Part shown: piece after piece, positions 20,962 through 34,400 of the stretch
Numbering within the stretch: the stretch's first letter is position 1
How the letters are laid out: every line of letters begins with the position of its first letter
Assembly (NCBI RefSeq): GCF_050436995.1
Contig: NC_134769.1
Coordinates: 2,294,001 to 2,358,000 of the forward strand
Length of the DNA stretch: 64,000 nt
Source: Anticarsia gemmatalis
Taxonomy: Eukaryota > Arthropoda > Insecta > Lepidoptera > Erebidae
Direction of reading: 5' to 3'
Position numbers and translations under genes: made by a program
Notes under the pieces: model-generated
The model's database searches: none
The model's input: the letters and a program-made list of their open reading frames with translations, nothing else
What the model was told of the DNA's origin: nothing

Positions 20962-22369
20962 ACCTTCTAAGTAATCCTGTCAATTAGTTTCGAATTAACT
21001 ATAATCTCGCCGCGCCATCTGTGATCTAAAATTAGTACGACCAAGTATGTAACGTCACTACCGCAATGCTTTCGACTTTTGATGACGGCCGTAGGGACTT
21101 TCACTGTAAGAAGTATGTATGCTTTTCCCTAGATGGCGTTGTAAGATTGGTACTATCAGTACAGTAAACGCTTCCTTTATAAATCGCTAGATGGCAGTGT
21201 CATACATGTACTCTGCAAGGATTGTGAAAATGCAGTATATGTTTTAGTTATTGTAATATTTTATAGAGGGCAGTCTAATAAAAAATAATTTAAGTTTCAA
21301 CAAAAAAAATACTTCTAACTACGTATGATTTCTTTTGTACATTCTCGAGCAGAAGATCTCAAAAAATAGTGTGTAGGGCAACCGGTTTGGTATTCATTAT
21401 AAAGTTTTGAATTACTATATCATCGTAATCAGCAGCTTCGCGGGAAAACTAAGTAGGTTACTGCAATCGAAATCGAATTCTGTCTATTTCATAATAAAAA
21501 TATTATATGAATTAAACGTCTTTTTGCCACTAATGAAAAGCTATGTTTACTTTATCTAATACCATCTTATAAATCATCTGGAATACTTACTACTCTGGCC
21601 AATGACGATGATTGAAGAAGTAAGTAAATATTATTTTTACTATACTACAGTATATTATTAAGAAGACGACTATTAATCCGTATCATATTTGTCTGTTTTT
21701 ATCAGTATTAAAAAATTAAAATATTTTATGAAATCACGCCTTTTCCCATAAGGAGACCAAAGAACGCCACTTACAATATTTTCATTTAAATTTTTGTTGA
21801 TTCGTACTTAGAAATATTATTTGATGAAAATATACAATTATTTATTTTATGCAATTTTGGCAGACTATCCATATTCGTTAGATTTTTTGTGACATATCTT
21901 TTTAAGATTATATTTTTTCCTTAAATATCAGAATATTAATTCAATAACTTTTGCATTTAGATGGACTATGAATACGATTATCATACAAATCTAATCAGAA
22001 AATAATTCTAATAAGATGGTGTTAGTATTTCTATTCATTACTAGGTGGCAGTACGGGCGCGTCCTTTAGAAAATTTTAATTCCAAAAAGCTTAAAAGGCA
22101 ACAAATAATCTTATAAAAACAGGTTTTTAGTGATGGTATGAATGATATGATTTTTATTGAGCTCACATAAGACAATTATTATGAGGAGTGTGTTCTTTTG
22201 AACCATTATATTATTATTATTATGAATCTGTCATTGTAAGATATGAGAGAGTTTTATTATATTTAAATACAATGTATAATTACTTTACATTTTTGAGTAA
22301 TTTGAGTTATCTTCTCTAAGTTTCGATACTACAGGTTAAAGGGTATATAAAGAAAAACGCACGTATGAA
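20962..22369. promoter_or_regulatory. gene 3' flank with four AGRKGGCR (CTCF-like) motifs
   Basis: Motifs are at 21013-21020 (minus, CGCCATCT), 21131-21140 (AGATGGCGTT), 21189-21198 (AGATGGCAGT) and 22043-22052 (AGGTGGCAGT). They fit the core of the insect CTCF site AGRKGGCRNY. The same core is also a frequent motif in lepidopteran DNA, so binding is a guess. No gene in this stretch. Confidence 0.3.
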
Positions 22370-25300
22370 TCATCCTTTTTATTTTTTAAAATAATTATAG
22401 CTAACCGTTTCGGCAATAATAGTCACTATCTCAATTTAATGACACAGTAAGCATTTTCCGTTGTTAAAATAATATTTTTTCAATAAAATTAATGGGTTAA
22501 TTAAATTTGTTCAATAAAATGTAATAACTAAAAAAATATTGCTTAACATAACAATTCTAAACTATAAATTACATAGCAGTTCTTATTTTGACTAAATATC
22601 GAGTACAAAAAAAAATAATAACTTTTATAAAAAATATAATATTTAATAAACACATCGATTAAATCTAAAATAATTACTTAAAAACATGGCATCGTTTTAT
22701 ATTAATAAATTTTAATAATTATTAAACTTAAAATTACAGGGTACAACTCTATACATGAGAAATAAAGATAAAAAATAAAAATAATTAAAAAATTAAAAAC
22801 AAACTTCTCTGTCGTGAACACGTGTTACTTGAGAGATTTAATAAGAAATATTCAACATGTATGTTTATTCTCCTAAACATCGATTAGGTACAATAATATC
22901 GTCACATCACATTCCTAAATATTTACAATTTCGTATTAATTTTTACGTTTTTTTTTGTTTAAATACAGCATGCCAAACACGAATTTTGACTTCTACCTAA
23001 TCCGTAAAATTTTTATTCTAAACGTCTAAACATTTGAATTTTACAATTTTTTACGCCGAAAGGTACAATAATTTTTTGATTTTTACACGTTTCCATAATA
23101 TTTTTACATAACATTATCCAAATGTTTTCATTTCCAAAAATGTATAACATACATTCAATGTTGTTTCATCACGACATCGGTTTTAGGATAAAAAATAGTT
23201 GATAAGACTAGAATTACACCAATTGGGTAGATTTTTTTGCGATAAAACAGAGTAATGTTAACAATAACAAAACATAGCAACAACGCAAATGCCCTATGTG
23301 ACATTACAGAGGCTAGGCAATACGATAAAGTAGACAAAAACTAACACGCTGTCAGCTGTTTTTGAAAATGCCAAATATACCCAAAACCTAATTACCAAAA
23401 TCCCCATTTTTTATCATCAATAAATTAATTTTGAATTTTTTGAACCCCTTTTTGTATTTTTATCGGATAAAAAAATGTATATTATTTTTGTAAAATGACA
23501 AAAGATTCTTGCAGATGATTATTATTTTTTTTATTATTCTAAAATGTATTATTATTTTTGTAGAATGGATACGACGCACAGACGGGATGTAATAGTTCCC
23601 GGTAAAAACACCAATAATAAATTCCATTATCTATGACATTTAAGTACGTTTAAGTACACAGATACGTTTTTTTGTATTTATTTGTTTTTTTTATTCGTTG
23701 TTTACTACGACATAACACAAATTGAACAATTTTACAATTGTTTAATTTATGTTACTTTCAAACCATTTGTAAACAAAACTGTTTACATATTATTTACAAA
23801 TGGTTATTGAACATTACATTACATTAATTATGCTAACTTACGATACATTAAGATATACGACTACTATGTGAGTTAAATTGAAAACCTGGCTATCTTGACT
23901 ACACTTAATTATACTGCGATAAATGTTGTATATTTAGCTAAATATATTGTAAAACAAGCTGAATTACAAATTACAAAAGTGAACAAGCGACAAATGAAAA
24001 CTTGAACAGACAATTAGGATGTTTACTTTAAAATCAACAGCAATTCATTAATTAAAAACTTAACAATTAGAAAAAAATATTAACAACTGCTTTTCTGAAT
24101 TTTTATCGAGACATTTTATGAGGGCTTTTTTTGTACCGAAAATACAAAGGTGCAGATGTTAATATTTTTTAATGATAACTTTTAAATAAAAAATGTAATG
24201 TAATCGCACGATTTGAGTTCGCGATTTCGATGTGACATGTTTAGAACTGTAAGGTACTTATATAATTGTTTTCATTGCCCGACAATAAAACAATATTTCG
24301 ATCAATTTCTTCGAACATTTAACGACGATTATAAAGAACGTTCGTCAACGAATTGTTCTATTAACAAAACAATCGAACAACACAATAATGTAACTTTAAT
24401 ATTAATTAATAATAGCCAATTAAACTACAACATTGTATTACGTCGTATCCATCTATTCAAACTGACAGCGCGTCTTAAAATTGAGATTCATGCGAACTAT
24501 TTTCCGCATGTGAAATGACATCAACTGAACCCAGTACTATTGATACTAAAATAAGTCAAGACATATGACACGTGCGAACACGTGCAATATATTTTGACCC
24601 TCCGTCGGCGATCCAGTACATCGCCTTTACCGTTAATTAGGCTTTATATTAAATGTACACAGCTTAACTACGGAATTTTTTCGTCATAAAATAAACGTAG
24701 AAAAACATCTTTTTCATTTTCCTTTTTAACATCAAAAATTTCTCCTTCGAAAACTTAAAAATAACCTCTGACAACTCGCAGACACGATCTGTTATAACTA
24801 TTCCATTTTCGATGATCACAGAAAATACGTTTCGTTCATATTGTTGCGCGGCGAACGATCCTAAACACTATTTTTCATTTTTATTTTTGTTTTCTTAATC
24901 AAAAATTCTTATAATTAAATTTCACCATCTCGAAAATACAACTTGAATATGTTTTTTTACAATTATTTTTTACAATAAGTAACGCCGCGCAATAATACAA
25001 ACCACGATGCGTCATGAACACTTTCTTGGAAACGTAACTTTTGATCTAAAAATCTAATGTTAGGATTCACGATCCGTGCTTTTTATTTTTTTGTACAACT
25101 CGACTCCCTCGAGTTCAGTTCCCTAACATGATGGTTTATTAATTATAACTTTAAAAATACCAAACGTTCATAAATTTTTCCTTCTACTAAGACCTAAATT
25201 TAAAACAATACCATTTATACAATATTCATAGGAACTTCTTTTGTTGTTATATTAATTTATTTATATATTAAATTTATGAGGACATTTTTACATAAATAGC

Positions 25301-27386
25301 GATCCGTTCACTTTGAATTTTATTGCGATTATCATATTTTTGGTTTATTATCAGTCAAAATAGTATTTTTTCTCGTCCAATGTGTAAATTTTTGCTCACG
25401 TTTCCTAGAAAACATATACGGTATCGGGTAACCTTCGCGTCTCGGTGTTACTTGCCTGTCCGCACCAAATTATACAATAAACATTCGCCGAAAAGTTGTG
25501 TATTTGAGAAATTAAGAAATAACGATAAATCAATATTCAATCATAACTCTTCCTTCCTGAAATTAAAATCACGACACGGAAATAAAAAATGATTTTTTGG
25601 GCTATTGCATTGATTTTGTGTATCTATGTACATTGATACATCGAGACAGTAAGTTCACATTGTGATGTGGTGTAAATTACTGCACGAATATACCAATATT
25701 AATTCAAGAATGAAATTATTACGTACATTAAAATCAGCTTATTTTTACCTTACCTATGTTACGATTATACGTATAATACAACTTATATGAACGAAATAAA
25801 TAATATTGTATTCATTCGGTTCACATAACTTGCCACTTAATATAATACATGTTGATAATATTAAAAAGAATTAATATTCGGCAACACTTGACATTCTCTT
25901 AATTTGTTATTGCAAGAAATCCCTCAATATTTGTGAAATGTTAAAATCTGGGAGATAATTTGCAATTGTGAACTATAAATCTATTGCGGCAACTGTATGC
26001 GTTTTGTTTTAATGATTGTTATAATTGCTGAGTGCAATTATTTATCATTATGAAAATATTTCTGGGCTATTGCTGTTACGTTATGTTTGTTAGAGAACTA
26101 AAAATTAAAATGTAATTACTTGGGCTGTATTAACATCCGTGGTGAAAAGAATGTCTTGTGTTTGTGTTTGTCTATTCAAGGTATCGTCGAACTTCAGATG
26201 GTTTATTTATTTATTTATTCTCGACGTTGTCCAATTAGTTATTTATTTGTCTCGTTGACTGTAAGTTCAGTGAAAAATCGCTATTTTTATTTATCAATTA
26301 CAAATCCGTAATTTATTTACATACAAAAAGATAAGTAACGGCAGTCTTCTGAAAAAATAATCAATAATTTTTCTTTTTTTCCATTTAAATATATACAACT
26401 ATACAAATCATTGTGTAAATAAGTAAGTATTTTCCGTTAAAATAATCGTATAATGATAAAATAAAATGTATTTTTTTAAGTTACAAAACAAAAGCATCAA
26501 CATTTACGTAAAGTGCTACGGTATTTACATATTTATTATCTAATATGGCATTTAAAATAAAATACGCCAAGAAATAAAAGAAAATTTCGAAATGAAAATA
26601 AAAAGTAAAAATAAAATTCAATTTTTTCTGTTAAATAGAATTATTTTGTGCGTTCAAAACGTGACTAGCATAAGACGTGTTATTGCGTGAAAAGATTAAT
26701 AAAAATAATTATTAAAATGTAATAATTAATTAATAATAATATCCTATGGAAACATAATGCAACTAATATATTGCAATTAACCGTCGCTAAATGCGATTAT
26801 AACGTGCTTAAACCTGTTTGGCACATCCAAAAGTTTGTACTAAGCTAAGAAATTCACTGCTCTGTGGTAAAGCTAATAAAAATAAATATATATATCTAAT
26901 AATAATAATAAAAACACTCAATAATAAACAAACAAATGATAGAAGATTGCACTGTTATATTATTTGTCGTATCTCTACATCTAAACTTGTTCGGGCGAGT
27001 TTTTGTTCCATTTTGTTCGTTCATTCAACTATTTTTAGGTACTTTTTTATATATTTACAGTAAAATTTGTTTCCGCTAAAAGTTTCCCCTATTTACAACA
27101 GTTAGTTCTATCTAAATTAATGTTAATTTTATTTTTTAATAATTGTATACTTTTTTCGCCGGCTAAAATTAAACATAAAAACGTTTTAGAGTCCAAAACT
27201 AACTCGAAAAAATAACATTATAACGAATTACCAATCGGAGGCGATTTCGTTCGTTCCGGCCAAAAGACAGTTTTTTTTTCATCCAAAAAATACAAAATGT
27301 TACCTTTTTATAATTTTTACTAATATTACGAGCTAAAATTACATCTATTGCGTCGAAATCGCATCGGATTAGTAATAGCTGAATTT
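22370..27386 (-). other. candidate long 3' UTR and flank of the zinc-finger gene
   Basis: About 5 kb downstream of the stop codon is very AT-rich, has no convincing ORF, and shows none of the SINE, LINE or MITE copies that crowd bases 1-19000. Eight Pumilio-type TGTANATA octamers on the minus strand lie between 27097 and 22920. Several minus-strand AATAAA-type polyadenylation hexamers (plus-strand TTTATT) occur, for example at 22378-22383, so the real 3' end cannot be fixed. The UTR call rests on position and composition only. Confidence 0.4.
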
Positions 27387-28408
27387 TCATGGCTGAGGGT
27401 TTTGCTGGAGGTGGACAGCTTGTTGGGCCGCTTGCTGGGCAGCTTGTGCGGCCTGTGCGGCCTGCGCGGCCTGCTGCATGTGCTGCTGCTGGACGGCCTG
27501 TTGGGCCGCCTGCTGGGCCGCTTGCTGGGCCGCCTGTTGTGCGGCCTGCGCGGCCTGTTGGGCGACCTGCTGGGCTGCCTGCTGGGCCGCTTGTTGGGCC
27601 GCAGCCTGCTGTGCAGCCACCGCCTGCTGCGCCGCTTGCTGTGCCGCTTGCTGCGCCGCCTGCTGTACCGGCGACGGCAGATTGAATCCCAGCATTCTAG
27701 GGTCATGCAACCTCAAAGCTTGTTCCAACCTCTGCTCCTGAGCGATTCTGAACGCTTCTACCAATTCCGGTGAAATTTGTCCGTTGCCATCGTTTGGTGG
27801 CTGTGGAGGGAAGCCTCCGTTGTGTCTTAAAGGACTCGCGGCCTCGTTGCCATGGGCAGCGGCAGCTTGAGATACGGCCAATCGTAGGGCCTCGGCCTGA
27901 CTTCGGAGTAGCGCTTCGGCCTGTTGGATTCGTAATGCAGCTTCAGAAGGCGCGGGTGGTGTTTCCGCAGGGGGCTGAGCCGGTGGGGGCTCCCTCGCCA
28001 GTTGTTGTCTCATCGCTGATACGAGGTTAGCGGCCGCTACTTGCACAGCGCTCGCTCCTTCCCCGGGTTGGGCCATCATGTTCGCCGCAGCGGCCGCGAT
28101 CGCTGCGACTCTCTCGTCACCGTACGCCTGGTGGCCATTGTTGGCTGATCTTAGAAGATCTGTGAGCTTGTTGACTGCCGCACCGGCTTCGGAGCCGGCG
28201 GAGGAGGAAAGGCGTCCGTTTGATGAGGAGTCGGAGTGTGCAGGTGAGGGTGGCGCGAGGTTCAGAAGGCCGGAGCCGCCGGCCGAGGCCGACACGGCGG
28301 CGATGAGGTCACGCTCTCGTCTTTCGGCTGCCGCTCGAGACAGTACATATTGTGCAGCGAACTGATGCTTCGGTTCCATTCTCATGTGCTCCATGTGGGA
28401 GAGAAGGC
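27387..28408 (-). CDS. dati: dati-like terminal coding exon: end of finger 7, Ala/Pro-rich region, Gln-Ala tract, stop
   Basis: This terminal exon encodes residues 270-608 and the TGA stop at 27389-27387. The acceptor is CTAAAATTACAG. It opens with LLSHMEHMRMEPKHQF, finishing finger 7, then a charged helix-like segment around RAAAERRERDL. Next come Ser/Gly/Pro-rich stretches, Ala-rich blocks, and a compact segment (SPELVEAFRIAQEQRLEQAL) just before the Gln-Ala tract. The tract, about residues 517-600, is built of QQA and QAA units. Such tails often mediate activation or protein contacts; no enzymatic domain is present. GC content is far above the flanks, so several other frames stay open by chance here. 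Confidence 0.88.
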
Positions 28409-31400
28409 CTGTAATTTTAGGAAACGTATTGACTTATTCATTTTTATAAAACCACTCTACAAAAAGTACTAATTGAATTGCGAATATTAGTATAAAGGAA
28501 ATATATTTTTTGTAAGAAGATATTCTGCTTTTTTGTACGCCAATGACTTTATAAACTAAAGTTAAATTTACTAACCACTTTCATGCGTAAACACGGCCTG
28601 GCAAACGGAACACGGCCACATTCTCAGGCCGCTGGTGAGCTGCGTCTCCGGGTGGCATGCCAGGTGCTTCCTCAGCGAGCCTTCGTTGACGTAGTGCTTG
28701 CCGCACACCGGACAGGGATGGTTCGCCGTCCGTCGCTTCGCTATGTAAGGATCAACAGGTTTAGCTTGCGCCGGGTATGGTGACGTAGCCGGAGGGCCTA
28801 GTCACCGGGAGTGGGTAGGTTAGTGGGTTAGAGGGGGGGAAAAAGAAAAAAATTACCAGGTTAGTTCCCTTGTTAGTACAGAAATTCGTGATGACAGTGT
28901 TTTGTTGATTAAATTTTGATGTGTTTTCTTCAAATATTGGGGATGTAATTGTTTCTGGAACATTCTTGATAAGGATTCAAAATTTCAACAATAAAACACC
29001 GCCATCCACTTAAAATTACATTCTAAATCAAGATAATGACAACAAAATGGATCTCAAATCAATATGTAAACATAAAATCAAAACAGAGAGCAATTAACGC
29101 AACACTGGATGCCAACGAAACGACAATAGAAAGAGGGAAAATGTTGCCATTAGATACATAAACAAAACATGTTATCATAATACAGGAGGAACGCCATCCG
29201 AAGAATCCGTAGTTCCAGCAATAAATGTTTAGAAAACAGACTACCCTCAGAATGATAGTAAAACAATAACATCAAGTCCCCCGGACCGCATTCACTCCTT
29301 ATTTATTAAGTTAACGTTTAAGATTTATGGAAACGATACGTTTTTGTGTATTACCGTTGATTTTGAAACCAACACCCCTTATGGCTTTGTGCCAGCTGGA
29401 AGCTTTTAGTGTTTTTATGTTGGATAAGTTCATTTGATGGTTTAAATGACTGGCCTACAAACTTCCAGTGACATACTTACTTGCTAATAAATCTCTTCTA
29501 TTAAAACGTATTACGTAAGTTTAGTATCAATTTATTTTTATAAGAAAATGGTTGGAATAAATTTAATGACCATTACTTATTAGTTCAAGAATAATTTGAA
29601 ATATACGTTACAAATAGAAGAGACGACTTAATTCTAATTAAAAATTAAGCCCAACGAAATTTGAAAAAAGAATGTCAATGGCGTTCCGTTTTCAAAATGT
29701 AACGGAACGCCGTACATCGACGTTCTAATTTCGAAGTTGAAAAAAGGAATTCTGTCGAAGTTCTTTTTTCAATATGACCAATCCTGACGAAGAAAGAATA
29801 AATCCGATGGTCTTCGGGAAACTTACTCGCGACACCGGATGCGTTTGGGTCCTTGTGTGTGTTCTTCATGTGCTCTACGAGTGCTTCGCCACCGAATACG
29901 ACTTTGTGGCATATTGGGCAGGGGGTAGCTGTCGCACCACCTATCATAAGTGCCGCGTGTTGCTGCAAAACACCAAGGTGCAGCTGAAGCTCCTGTTCCA
30001 CCGGACGGTGGCGATGCGGGCATAGCAGTTGAAAGATTAGGACACATTCAAAATAACACACATAATAAAATAAAACATACGGTCGAGAGGGAATTTTGAA
30101 CATAATATCAGCCAAAAGTTTTCAAATTTTGTTTCCTTGCAAATTATTTTTAAGTGCCGAAATGTTGGTGTACAATTTTGAAAATTAATGATAAAATGCG
30201 AAAATAAAAATAAGTTAACAAATGAAATACATTTTTTTGAATAATAAAAATAAAAAATGATAGAAATGTTTTCATAACAATACAATTTTTAACGACTAGA
30301 AGTAATTTAATCTAGTCATTATTTGGGATATCAATAGCAATATAATTAAGACAGTAATTTCAAAAATTTTTAGAGATCAAAAATAGCAATTAGTAATTTC
30401 AGAATTTTAATTTCAAATGATTAATAAACTAGTTTAAAATCCGGAAACACATTTTTTAGACAACGACAACATTATTTCTAACGAAATATGTGATTCATAA
30501 TTTTGAAAACTTATTGCTTACTTTGTAATAGCTGTTTACAATAAATCTGTTTGCACAATACACAGATTCTCAGTTTCCGACTTTTAAACCAAAAATCAAA
30601 AATATCTCAGGAATTCAGGTTTTTAATCACAGTTTAGATACCAACCTTTGCTGTGTGAGTTCGCAGGCTGCTCTCAGTCGCGAAGCCCTTCCCACAGATG
30701 TTGCAATGGAAGGGTCTGTTCTTGGCCCTTTCCACCTGAGCATCATGGTTGCGGAGGTGCTGCTGAAGGTTCGAGAGCTGAATGAAGGCTCTACCACAGT
30801 CTGGTAAGTGGCATTTGTATGGACGTTCTCCTGTTGACAAAGATACACTTTTAATTATGGTATCAGTGTTAAATTTAGTAATTTTTAGCCTGTGTCGAGA
30901 GTGTATGAAATCTTAGTTATATATATATGATTACGGTAGCATTTTTATGATGATTAAAAGAAAAATTACGAGTCAAGGCATAGATTATTTAGTGTCCTAA
31001 AATAGGCTACAGATTACTCCAAACTGTTTTGTTACGGATTGTGTTTAAAACTATAAATTTTCGGAAAATGATCCATATAGATTTAATTTCTTATTAATAA
31101 GAGATCTCAATAATCGCACATTCTAAAATCAGTACTTAAGTCGATCTAAGAAAACAGTATTTAAGACCCAATAATGATACTTCTGTCCCATACCATACAG
31201 ACTAATAGATACCGGGCCGTTGATGTAATACTTTCATAGTTAATTACAGTAATCAGAGAATGGCCAGTAGGAGCAACTCAATACATTTGACCCTAATAAA
31301 GATCATTTTTAAGATCAAACGCAAAAGATCCACAGCATCCATTACAAAACAAAATTAGAACAATCCACGTTCGAAAATCGAACACTAACGGTAATCTTAC

Positions 31401-34400
31401 ACAACGGAACCGCAAACCAGTTCGAAATTCGAAACATGCCGAGTTTAGCCGAAAAATCACGACCGCGACCTAACCCAACGCGAAAGAAACCGAATGTGGC
31501 GTTCCATTTTTAAAATAAGACCATAATAAAACGAACGCATACTTTTAGCCTGTACTGCAAGCAAATGCATAGGTCGTTGAACGCACACACACAGGCACAC
31601 GCGTTACACACAGACGCGTATCTTCGTGGTCCTGGCTTTGTTTGTGTTAGTGAATTTTGCATGTCTGGGAAGAATGCGTGCATATTATACGCACAGGGTA
31701 CTAAGATTATTGTAGAATTATTTCCTAGATGCGACTAGATATGTATGTGTATCTATGTAAGGTAACGGTCCGATCGCCATATTTTATTGGTTGTAAATTT
31801 TATAAGTACGTTTGGTTTATTAGTTCGCTGATAAAAGTGGTTTAAATATCGACTTGAAGGTTTGATGGTAGATTTTAGTGGTGATTGTGGTATGTCCTTG
31901 TGTATTATAAATTTGAATATATATAATTATTACGAATAGAAATAAGGAGTGGAGAATCATTAAATTTTGCTGTAAAACTATTTTAATGACTACAAATACT
32001 AGTACCAAATCTGTATCCGTTGAGCTAAGCCAACCAATTTTTCCCCGAAATATAAAAGTAAAAATTTAACACTTAATAATACAACGATTTTTTTGCTATT
32101 TTTCCCTCAATTTCATACAAAAATAACACAATTACAATTACATGTAAAATACGGAAAAAATATTTTTTTGTTCTAAAGGAGCGGTTCTAATGAGACAGTG
32201 ATTACAAGCTGTAGTAATCACAAATCGGTAATCAACGATTTGTATCGTTACGGGTAAGTGATTGGTGATTACATAGTAAGCAGTTATGTGGAAGTGAAGT
32301 GATTAGAAATTCAATAGATCAAATTCCTTTTGTATTTAAGTTTTGAATAGATGTCCAACACTGTGTAAGAAATAATGGAAACATGATTTAAAATTTGATA
32401 TTTTGTTAAATTATAAAAATTTTGTCGAACATTTTTTATTATATCATTCTTTGTTTCATGTTTAAAAAAGCAAACACGATCTTTATTTTTGTTTAATAAT
32501 TTTTAAAGATTTTTTCGATCTTCTGTTCATTCAAAAAATCCTAGGTTTGAAGTAACTAATAGTAATCTAATTATAGACGTAATAAAATCCTCTTATAGAA
32601 AAATAACTCTTATTCTAGTATATTTTCTTCTATCCATACTAAATTACAATTTAATCTATTATCTATAAAACACTATCCATGAACAATATAACATTGTTTT
32701 ATAGTCCGTCATCTGTTTAATGATACCCACTTAAAGTTTATAGACATTTTTAAATTAATTGGTTTTCATAGTAAATTACATGATCATAATATGATCAATT
32801 ATACTTTTATATGTCAATATTGTAATAAAAAAGTCTACTGTTTCAATAACAATAAAAAAACATTTACATTTCAAATTAAAAAGTAAAAGATTTCAAACTT
32901 CATTAAAGGACAGATTTTTAAAAAATGTATAACAATAAAAAACAGAAATTAATTTACAAATATTTTTAAATTTTTTGTTTTACTTGATATCGATAACCCG
33001 ACATTATCACTGATTATGAAAATAGCAACATAACCTTATTGTAAGAAAACATTGAACTTTCACAAACCCTTCATAAAATATATACTTTAAAGCAAAAACC
33101 CATCAAACCAAACTATCACAACAATCTCCATAAACAATTCCAATCAAAAGGCATCAATAAAATTTCCCAACAACGCATAGACAAAAAAAAAACAAACGTA
33201 CCATAGATTAATCTTGTCTATGGTCAATATGTCTTCCGGGTTCGCCGTTCCTTATACTATTGTAGCAAAGCAGCCATTTTTCGATATACACAACTTACAC
33301 AACCTACGCGCGAACCGACCAGTTTAACCAGACCTCTCTTGAGTCTAATATTTTCTGTTTCCAGTTCAAGTTTTGGGCGAGAGGCGAGGAGCTACGGGTC
33401 TTGTTATATTGGTAGTGAACAGTATAGCTATTTTTGCTATTTCACTATGAATAAGAAGGGAAAGGCGCTTACCTTAGCACAGTTCGGCCGATGTACGATG
33501 GTTAAAAGGATGATATCTTTTAGATCGCCTACGGATTTATAGTTTTAACTCGGATTATTATTTCAGTTACAATTTTTAGATTTTGATATTTAAAATTTTA
33601 TTATTGTAGTATCTAGTCTAGATATAGTTTTCATATACCGATATTGATCACTAATACGTCAAAAAGTGTATTATAGAAATATTTCATTTTTAAGCCATGT
33701 CAAAGGCTATTCGGCGGCTTGAACAACTTTGACACTATGTTGACCACTAACCATACAATAGATAGATAGTAATATAGCTTTTCGTTATTAATAAAATCTC
33801 TTCCAGTTATTTCTATTAAGTTATAGTCTTCCGTAACTTACATAGATACTATTAGATACACATACCTATCTAGTCGCATCTAGGAAATAATTCTACAACA
33901 GTCTAGTTCCATGTTCAAACTAATTCAAAGACAATCCGATCCGTTCTAAATTCAAATTTCAAAAAACGATTCGTACAAACCGTTGGTTTGTTCGTTATTG
34001 CTCTACTAAGTGCTATTTGCTGTCGAAATAGCCTTTAAATATCGACAAAATACATCAACTGAATTAACATAGCTACAAATCCTAATTAGCTACCTAAAAA
34101 CATTTGAAAGCTAGATAGTTGGAATCCAGGCCTTTAACAAAGACCTAGCCTAGGTACTGAAACCTACGCGTTCGATTTCCATACAAAAGTACTTCAAGGC
34201 ACCTTTGACTCGAATGCGTAGGCATAAAACATTCTTATGTAGACAGTTGGCAGCGGGTTTTGTTCCTGGGTCGGGAGTTTTTGAGATACGACGTAGTATT
34301 TGATTTACCGTCTTGTTTGAAAATTTGTGGCTCGACTTAGTGCAATATAAATCTAAAATCAATAGAAAACGCATTTCTAAATACAATTCAAACTGCAAGA

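Noticed and set aside
27348..27773. Plus-strand ORF of 141 codons (Leu/Gly/Arg-rich), with other open frames on both strands at 27326-28365
   Set aside because: They are antisense or frame-shifted readings of the GC-rich terminal exon; the 3-base periodicity of the Gln-Ala tract keeps several frames open. Splice phase and fingers support only the minus-strand frame.
29675..30115. Minus-strand 146-codon ORF beginning MADIMFKIPSRPY
   Set aside because: Only its middle (29992-29827) is coding; the rest reads through intron on both sides, past a GTAAGT donor and a CAG acceptor.
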